A DNA stretch of 62,000 nucleotides from Mesostigma viride (Eukaryota; Streptophyta; Mesostigmatophyceae; Mesostigmatales; Mesostigmataceae), in the NCBI GenBank assembly GCA_009746045.1, contig RPFO01000448.1, positions 4,787,521 through 4,849,520 of the forward strand, read 5' to 3'. Within the stretch, counting starts at the first letter, position 1, and every line of letters begins with the position of its first letter. Below, in pieces: positions 55,816 through 62,000 of this stretch. The position numbers were made by a program, and so were the translations under genes. The notes under the pieces are model-generated. The model did not search any database and was not told the DNA's origin. It was given only the letters and a program-made list of their open reading frames with translations.

Positions 55816-57469
55816 TGTCGCGTTTGCGTGCCATATCATCCTGGACTGGTCATTACCGCTACTTGGAATGCATCCACTATCAGCAGTAATCATGTGTGAG
55901 ATATGCCACCTCCCCCCCCACTATTTAGCTCACAACAACGTGAGAGCAAAAAGTGAAAGAAAGGCAGCTCACACAAAAGAAGGAAGCCCAAAGAGGGCGT
56001 CATTCCAGGCAGCAGCAAAAAAAAGAAAAAAAAATCCAGCTGCTCAAAGATGCTTTTCCAGGATCAGCAACAACCTTAACATGCATGCTTTTAAAGGCTT
56101 AGCAATAACCCCTTCAATGCATGCTTTTAAAGGCTTAGCAATAACCCCTTCAATGGCTTTTTACAGGGAAAAGCCTAACCTCTTCAGATGCTTTTGATCA
56201 AAGGCTAAGCAATAACCTCTTTCCACCACTAGGCCGGTAGGCCTGACTCCTAACAAGGTTGTTCGTTCAGTTACGGAAGATGATATGTGGGCTCTGCCCC
56301 ACTGGCAGCCACCCGTTGCAAGAGCAGTTCCTACCGACCTTTATGACATAACGCTTAACAAGATTTGGTTATTCACAAATAAAATTGAGAATACATTTTA
56401 GCCAAAACCAATGTTCATCAACAAGAAAGACTGGCTTATTCCAGCCCCTGGCCTGCCTAGCTTCGAGCAAACAAGTCCGGCATGTCCAATACCGTGAACA
56501 TCCGCTACCCGCTCTCCTTTATACGGAAGTTGGCCTTGTCCGGATGTATGCCAACACCCAGCCAACCGCTCTCATCCTAAGCTACCGACAGTGCCCAGGC
56601 GAATCTACCATACTGGTAGTCCCTGCGACGACTGTCCTCGAGACAAATCCAAAAAGGCTTAACTTGTATGCCTATCTCGCCTCGACCCATGAAAACAATC
56701 TCGCAACCATCACGGAGGTTGCGGCCGGATTGTTCTACTAGTTAATCACATGAAGACAACTGCGTCGTTGTGAAGTGAAAACTGAACGAACAACGACCAC
56801 AATGGCCGACTGTTCATCCTTTTAACCTGCGCAAGCTAACCTTTCCAACGTGACATCAGCCAGTGACGACCAAAATACGCTGAACAAGGTGCCGCAAATC
56901 TAGCATGCGCTTTTTAACGTTAGATCAGGTGCTTGCCTGACACAAACCAAATCTCATGAACAAATCTGTCCAAGCACAAGCTAAACAACTTGTAGATATT
57001 TTGCAACACTAAAAAGCGCTGCCGCAATCAGAAATTAACCAGGCTAAATTGCCGGCCATCTCAGGCACCGCTGCTCAAAGCGTGCTGACCGTTCGCGACG
57101 TTTCACGTGTAGCCCTGGTCGTTCTCCACAAAGTCTGGTGTCCCTCGTTGTAGTCCTGGCAGAGCACGTGATCACTGGCCCGGCAGCCAGCCCAACATGC
57201 CTGGCCTGCCTTAGTGGCGCGCGCCAGCGCCTGGACTGCCCTGGTGACGACCGGTAGCCCAAATCCCCCCTTAGCCCACTGCCGCAAATGCGAACGCACT
57301 CGCACTTGGACGAATTCAGAAGATCCGCCGACGATTCAGTGGACGCGTGATTACAACTGAGATCCGCGGCGTCAGTACCGGGCCGCGGTATAGCAACCCG
57401 CACAAGGCTGCGGACGTCAGAATTACGCTAAAATCTGAATTGCGGACGTGATAGATCACGGACGCGACA
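55816..57469. mobile_element. Short-TIR element, longer copy (1654 bp)
   Basis: Same ends TGTCGCGT/ACGCGACA. A (55816-55911) and B (56430-57469) match copy 1 almost perfectly (B has one C-run length change), with 518 bp of extra sequence between. That insert has two tandem copies of a ~38-bp unit with CATGCTTTTAAAGGCTTAGC near 56080-56155. GATA follows (57470-57473), so the pair as a whole is flanked by a 4-bp repeat. No transposase motif is visible; the frame ending 56741 gives PLACLASSKQVRHVQYREHP and TTVLETNPKRLNLYAYLAST. Confidence 0.7.
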
Positions 57470-57694
57470 GATACAACATCCCCACTGGTTGGGTGCCTGT
57501 GTTGGGAATAAACCATTGCCAGAAAAATATGACCACACGTTTTATTAACAAAGAATCAAGCCATCAATAAAGGAGGACCCTTCTGACCTCAAGCTTTAAT
57601 GACGCAAAGAGAGCCTTACGGGTGGGACACTTCAGACCCTGGCACCCCATGACCACCCTCCTATCTGGTGCTAATAGCCCTGGGCTGAGGCACT
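57470..57694 (-). other. 3' region of the Copia-like element
   Basis: Non-coding sequence after the pol stop on the minus strand, reaching the short-TIR element at 57469. GGTTGGGTGCCTGTGTTGGG near 57485 could be an LTR edge; a matching copy upstream of the pol was not found, so LTRs are unproven. Confidence 0.4.
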
Positions 57695-59791
57695 TCACCC
57701 TCTGCCATTGTATGGGTTCATCAGCGTGTATAGGACTCTGTACTGAGGCCCTGCAGCCTGTGGCACTTTTGTGAGTGCGTCTGCTGCATTGTCAGGGTCT
57801 CGGATGTGAGTCTTGGACTCCAGATAGGTACACTCCTGCTTGAGGACGATCCAGTCCAAATCGGTGTGCACAGCCAAGGGGTTGTCCAGGAAAGAGAGAA
57901 GGGATTGACTGTCAGTCAGCAGATGGGATTTGACACCAGCATAACTACCAGCCTGATGCTGCAACCACACCAGCAGATGGTTCAAGTACCTGGCATGTAA
58001 CACAGCAGATACCACAGCACGGCATTCAGCTACATTGCTGCTGACTGCCTTGCGCTTGTGGAGCCTACTGAACCAGGAAACCAAAGACTGCTTGCCAGTG
58101 GGGTTAGACAACATAAAGAGACCTGCCTCTCTGGCTTGTACCTTAGTGACTACCCGTGACTCCATGGAACTGTCCATCATGCATGTGATGTGAATGGGTT
58201 GGAACAGATCCAAGGCATGAAGAATAAGGGGAGGACCATCATGTAACACCTGTTTAATAGCCCTAGACCCTACCTCCATGAGAACATCATCATCCACTCT
58301 GCTGACCACGGCCAGATGAGGAGCACAAGTGGCACATAGCCAACCTAGCTTACCCCTAATAGTGGGGCAGAGATCAGGAGTGATGTCAGAGGGAAGAACA
58401 TCCTTGCAAGACATGACATACTCAGGGGATGCTTTGAGAGAACACACCCACTCCTTCTGCTCCTTAAACAGGTTCAGAATGATGCCACAGAACTTGACAG
58501 GGTCTTTCCCCAGCTCCAGCTGCTTGCCTAATTCAAAGCTAGCAGACACTTGAGCAATGAAATCCTCCACAGCTGCCCTGGGACCAGTAATGAGCTGATC
58601 ATCCCCATGCCACACAAACATCATCATACCAGCAGGATGAGGGATGGTGAAGAAACAAGGGTCAATATCATCATACTGGGCCCCCAGCTTCAGGAAGACC
58701 TCTTGGGCTGACAGCCTGAAAATTTTAGGTGCTGACTGAAGCCCTTCTACCCCCAAGTTAGGCCTTAAATGAGGTTCCTTGATGTCCCCAGACCAGACTT
58801 TGGGAGTGTTTACCACATAGACTTGACCCCTCCACACCTGTTGGGCTATGTCAGGGTTGCCTTTAAGGAAGGCTCGTTTAATGTCAGTGGCTTTACACAC
58901 GTAGTCCTTACCAGCATTCAGATGGTGAAGGAAAGTGGCCAACAGGACCTTAAGAGACGTCTGCTGAATACCAGGGGTATACAACTCAGCCTCTGTTAGC
59001 TCAGTGGAGCCCCTGAACTCCGTGACACAAGGTCTGGCATGAAAAATGGGAGGTGTCCCATCTGCCTGGGGTTTATGCTTGCAGACAAACTTCAGTCTGA
59101 GCTTTCTGGCCCCTTGTGGCAGTGCCTCAATCGGTGTTACAGGTGGTACCTGGGACTTGCTACGTGGATCAGGACAAACCCATTCCTCTCTAGCCCTGTT
59201 AAAGGCTTCCATCCATTTCAGAAAACCAATCTGCGTTTGACAGTCTTTGACCACATCATCATAGGACAAGGGAGACATGGACGCTATGTCCCATCTACCA
59301 AGCCCAAACGCAGAGGGGTGTAGCTTCTGAGAATGAATGAGGGAATCAACACAGGGTTCCTGACCTGGGAGGTATTTTATGTTGACAGCATTGATGGCTG
59401 CTTCCAGGCCATCACTGATCTGTGTTAAAGGAATTTTAAAATGGTCCAGGGTGACCTGCCCCACCCCAGTCACACTCAACCTCCCAGCTGAGATGACTAC
59501 TCCAGGGTATGAGACAAATGGTTCCCCCAGCAGTGCATTCCCCTTGTAGCCCTCTACTACCTGGAAGGGAGTGGGCACACCCAGAATGGGAATTAGCACT
59601 TGGCCTTTGACTGCCATTTTTGTTTTGCCTGAAAAATCTGACACTCTAGCCCAGGGCGAGCGTTGCAGACTTAGGCCAGATACAGCTTGTGCACTGATGA
59701 TGCTCACCTGTGCCTGTGTGTCTACTGCCAGAATACTGGGATCCTGGTCAGATTCACCCACAGCATTGACTTGTGCTGCACCTGCTGCCAT
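57695..59791 (-). CDS. Copia-like Pol: protease, reverse transcriptase, RNase H; no integrase
   Basis: An unbroken 698-aa frame from ATG 59791; sense-like sequence continues upstream (KFAEALKALHRAHTAKAQ) to an in-frame TAG near 59896, so gag is missing. Protease-like ILAVDTQAQVSIIS is at residues 21-34, with D-T-Q where D-S/T-G is usual. RT has KFVCKHKPQADG, KATDIKRAFLKGNPD (the Copia D..AFL.G block), GVEGLQSAPKIF and FVWHGDDQLITG, with WHGDD in place of YVDD. RNase H has ITCMMDSSMESR, SSNVAECRAV, LLTDSQSLLS and DPDNAADALTK. Normal Ty1/Copia order is protease, integrase, RT, RNase H; only about 120 residues separate protease and RT here and no HHCC zinc finger or DDE is visible. It would make element cDNA but could not integrate it by itself. 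TGTTGGGAATAA at 57501 may mark an LTR edge. Confidence 0.8.
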   Translation of the reverse strand: MAAGAAQVNAVGESDQDPSILAVDTQAQVSIISAQAVSGLSLQRSPWARVSDFSGKTKMAVKGQVLIPILGVPTPFQVVEGYKGNALLGEPFVSYPGVVISAGRLSVTGVGQVTLDHFKIPLTQISDGLEAAINAVNIKYLPGQEPCVDSLIHSQKLHPSAFGLGRWDIASMSPLSYDDVVKDCQTQIGFLKWMEAFNRAREEWVCPDPRSKSQVPPVTPIEALPQGARKLRLKFVCKHKPQADGTPPIFHARPCVTEFRGSTELTEAELYTPGIQQTSLKVLLATFLHHLNAGKDYVCKATDIKRAFLKGNPDIAQQVWRGQVYVVNTPKVWSGDIKEPHLRPNLGVEGLQSAPKIFRLSAQEVFLKLGAQYDDIDPCFFTIPHPAGMMMFVWHGDDQLITGPRAAVEDFIAQVSASFELGKQLELGKDPVKFCGIILNLFKEQKEWVCSLKASPEYVMSCKDVLPSDITPDLCPTIRGKLGWLCATCAPHLAVVSRVDDDVLMEVGSRAIKQVLHDGPPLILHALDLFQPIHITCMMDSSMESRVVTKVQAREAGLFMLSNPTGKQSLVSWFSRLHKRKAVSSNVAECRAVVSAVLHARYLNHLLVWLQHQAGSYAGVKSHLLTDSQSLLSFLDNPLAVHTDLDWIVLKQECTYLESKTHIRDPDNAADALTKVPQAAGPQYRVLYTLMNPYNGRG

Positions 59792-59896
59792 TTGTGCCTT
59801 GGCAGTGTGTGCTCTATGTAGAGCTTTTAGAGCCTCAGCAAATTTATTCCTGGGGACAACAGGATCTGCTGCTACTTGTGGCTGTTCCTGACACTA

Positions 59897-60398
59897 TACT
59901 TTTCGTCCGAGGGTGGTAAAAAGCATCCGAGGCGTAAATTACGAGGTCTTATCTTACTACCTAGATCCGAGGCGTGAGATCCAACGCCGTAATCATTACT
60001 ACGTAGGATGATAGGTAGTAATTTTACTAGCCGTAAGTAAAAGTAACGTTACGACTGCACATCTTTGGTAGTACATTACCGACAGAGTAAATTACCGCGA
60101 CGGGTCTTGGTTGGTAATCTACCACCTGTAGATTAGGTGCCAGTGATCCGATGCTGTAAGATACGTTTCAGTAAGTTACTTCGGGGATCTTTGCCTGTAC
60201 ACGGCCAGATGGATAATTATATTGTAATGGAGAAGTGGGAGAACGTGCGTGTCTATTAGCAAATGCAGCGAAATATAAAAATGTAGTTATCAGCCTTTTT
60301 CGCCTATTCAGCAGTTGTCGTTGTCGGCCGTTGTCATTAAGCGGCTATAGATTATGTGTGCTGGGGCCGGTGAAAAGACGCTAGCAAAGTTCGTCTGA
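59897..60398. other. Unassigned, no gene seen
   Basis: A change of composition occurs at about 59897, probably the left limit of the Copia-like sequence. TCCGAGGCGT recurs at 59928 and 59966, and ACTA/TAGTAATTTTACTA-type words are frequent. No gene. Confidence 0.4.
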
Positions 60399-60518
60399 AT
60401 GGCGTCCAATGGAGGGGATTTTATTCTTAGTGGATTGTTGGACGAGGAGAAGGCGAGGTTGCTGGCGGAGAATGCGAAAGAGCAGAGGGAAGCAGCGGAA
60501 GCCGTGCGTGGAAGATGA
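60399..60518 (+). other. Small open frame that may be a first exon
   Basis: ATG 60399 gives MASNGGDFILSGLLDEEKAR and a charged helix (LLAENAKEQREAAEAV), stopping at TGA 60516-60518 just before GAG|GTAACG. The stop sits inside the would-be exon end, so linkage to the gene at 60806 is unproven. Helical composition is the only support. Confidence 0.3.
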
Positions 60519-60805
60519 GGTAACGGGATGGAGTGTGGGCCCTGGCTTCTGGTTATGAAATGATGGCGGTTGCAGGCCAGCCGTGCTCGCTGGTAATGGG
60601 TGCGTGGTGTTGAAATCCAAGTTCTGCGCGTATTCTGTTCTTTGGTCAATGATTGAAGGGATGTCGCCTTGTTTTATTTTTGTGCATCTGCGTCCCGTCG
60701 TGACTGCCTCGTCATGGACGCCCAGGCGTAGAAGTTCGAACGAGGGAATGATTTTTCAAACGCCTGGATATGTTATGATAGTACGAATAAATGGTAATGG
60801 GTAGA

Positions 60806-61509
60806 GGCGGCCAAAATTTTGTTGGAAGTGTGCCAACGCCGCACATACGACTTGAACAACCCTAGGTATCTTAGGAAAAGGAAGCACGGATACGTCGGAG
60901 TGGAGGAAGAGGAAGACGATGACGATGGTGAAGACGGAGAGGTTTACAATGGAGGCCTTGAGAATGGGGAGACATTGAAGCAGGAGAGCAGGCTAGCGGT
61001 GAGTGGCCCGTCATGAATTACATTGTGGTTGCAGTTGTTAGCGAGGTGTGTTGATTGCTTCTTGCCGCGGGTAATCGCTAGCGTGCATAACCTTCTTTTT
61101 TCAACAGGTGTTCTGGTGCATTGACTGCCGCAAAGCAATTAATGGGACTGATTATGTGCCTATCATGCCGTTTGGGAATCATACATTGCCAACATTTCGT
61201 GTTTAGAAGGCGCGCCTTCAGAAGCATATTCAGCACCGCACGAGCCAGGTGCTGAAGGCGTGCTTGGAGAGGAAGGGGTATAAAGTGCGCATGACCGCAT
61301 CGAAGAAGAAGAAGCAGCAGGAATCGGGCAAGACCATGATAACCGAGCCAGGATTGGCTTTCGTGCATGCAGTACATGGTGCGGCGCAGGCAGTGAATGC
61401 TGCATCGATTGCAGCGGTGCAGCCTGTGGCCATGGCGGTGCAGGGCGCGGGTCCTGAAGTGTGGGCGTTGGCGAAGCAGATTCACGATGCTGTCATGGCC
61501 ACGTTGTGA
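60806..61509 (+). CDS. Spliced zinc-finger-like protein with an in-frame TAG
   Basis: A frame readable from about 60806 (AKILLEVCQRRTYDLNNPRY) includes an acidic stretch (EEEEDDDDGEDGE) and ends at 60998 in SRLA before GTGAGT. It joins in phase to exon 61108-61509 after TTTCAACAG. This begins VFWCIDCRKAINGTDYVPIM, has TAG at 61204-61206, then continues in frame as KARLQKHIQHRTSQVLKACL, a KKKKQQ stretch and an Ala/Val-rich end, TGA 61509. C-x2-C followed by H-x3-H suggests a BED/C2H2-like zinc finger with the stop inside it. Either this is a recent pseudogene, or the TAG is an error, or it is read through. Start and any earlier exon are unknown. Confidence 0.45.
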
Positions 61510-61576
61510 AGCCAAGGAATGGGTGTTGGTTCCAGTCAGGTGCCTCGCCCGGAGGAAGCTTTTCTGCTGTAAGCAG

Positions 61577-61668
61577 AGGTGCGGCATCAAGCATTTGCAA
61601 TCGCCATGAGAGCAGTGGAGATGTCAGCGGCATGAAGCATTTGCAATCGCCATGAGAGCAGTGGAGAT
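61577..61668 (+). repeat. Two copies of a ~46-bp repeat
   Basis: AAGCATTTGCAATCGCCATG and the following GAGAGCAGTGGAGATGTC occur twice in a row. The second copy is open in one frame (AFAIAMRAVEMSAALGDLQT) to a TAG near 61728, which may be a further coding piece of the preceding gene. Confidence 0.7.
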
Positions 61669-61728
61669 GTCTGCGGCATTGGGAGATCTGCAGACAATTG
61701 CAGGAGGACATTGTGCGGTACGCTTGTA

Positions 61729-62000
61729 GGGTGTAAGCTGTGTTGTTCCGCTCGCTAATGGACATGTGCCCCTGTAACCTCTTCCAGGCTAGTATCTGCT
61801 ATCCACCTCTTCAGGCTTGAAAAGTAAATTGCTGTACGGTTCACAATTGGCATGGCTTGACATGCACGCGTCCTTGACTGTGGTCTGCATGGGTTTGGGG
61901 TTTAGCGGTTTACATCAGACTCTGCTGTGTATCTGCTTAATCAGCCGACGTGTCACATGGGGACAGCAACGGCGCTGGGATGCAGCCCGGTGTGAATGCG
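61729..62000. other. Right edge, no gene seen
   Basis: Unique sequence with no motif or coding pattern recognised up to the window end. Confidence 0.4.

Noticed and set aside
57695-59791. Reading the Copia-like frame as a virus gene
   Set aside because: There is no gag, envelope or integrase, and the RT and RNase H blocks follow the Ty1/Copia retrotransposon pattern.

Overview
This window is nuclear eukaryotic DNA. Genes are split by GT-AG introns (one GC-AG), exons are GC-rich, and most of the rest is tandem arrays and transposable elements. An ECA/SERCA-type calcium pump beside a cyanobacterial-type LptF/LptG-like permease with a possible organelle-targeting leader fits a green alga or another plastid-bearing protist. 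That placement is inference; no search was run.

Layout. 1-5806: minus-strand LptF/LptG-like gene, five exons seen, running off the left edge, with long tandem arrays in its introns. 5807-7109: shared divergent upstream region. 7110-14517: complete six-exon P-type Ca2+-ATPase, 1095 aa. 15990-29224: a non-LTR (LINE) reverse transcriptase lying on the minus strand and cut in two by a 10.6-kb terminal-inverted-repeat (TIR) element at 17644-28229 with a 3-bp target duplication. Removing the element restores the RT reading frame exactly. The element carries hexamer arrays, a 613-bp palindrome, a transposase-like fragment, a gene with a low-complexity N-terminus (gene A), a tandem pair of a 1.57-kb unit and a 173-bp repeat array. 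29.3-33.0 kb: decayed fragments of RT elements. 33.57-36.92 kb: a DDE-type transposase gene with two introns. 37.1-44.3 kb: minisatellites and a ~70-bp satellite. The satellite is split by a second TIR element, 44256-53826 (9571 bp, 29/29 identical TIRs, 3-bp AGA duplication). It carries gene B, apparently a diverged paralogue of gene A, and a divergently transcribed gene C, with two arrays of 8-bp period. 54672-57469: two tandem copies of another short-TIR element. 57.5-59.9 kb: a Copia-like pol with protease, RT and RNase H but no integrase. 60.8-61.5 kb: a small spliced zinc-finger-like gene with an in-frame TAG.

The two host genes form a head-to-head pair; no shared pathway is implied. 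The most interesting signal is the pair of large TIR elements. Both have exact 3-bp duplications, proven pre-insertion sites and related cargo genes of unknown function, and neither carries a complete recognisable transposase. They may be an undescribed group of large algal DNA transposons.
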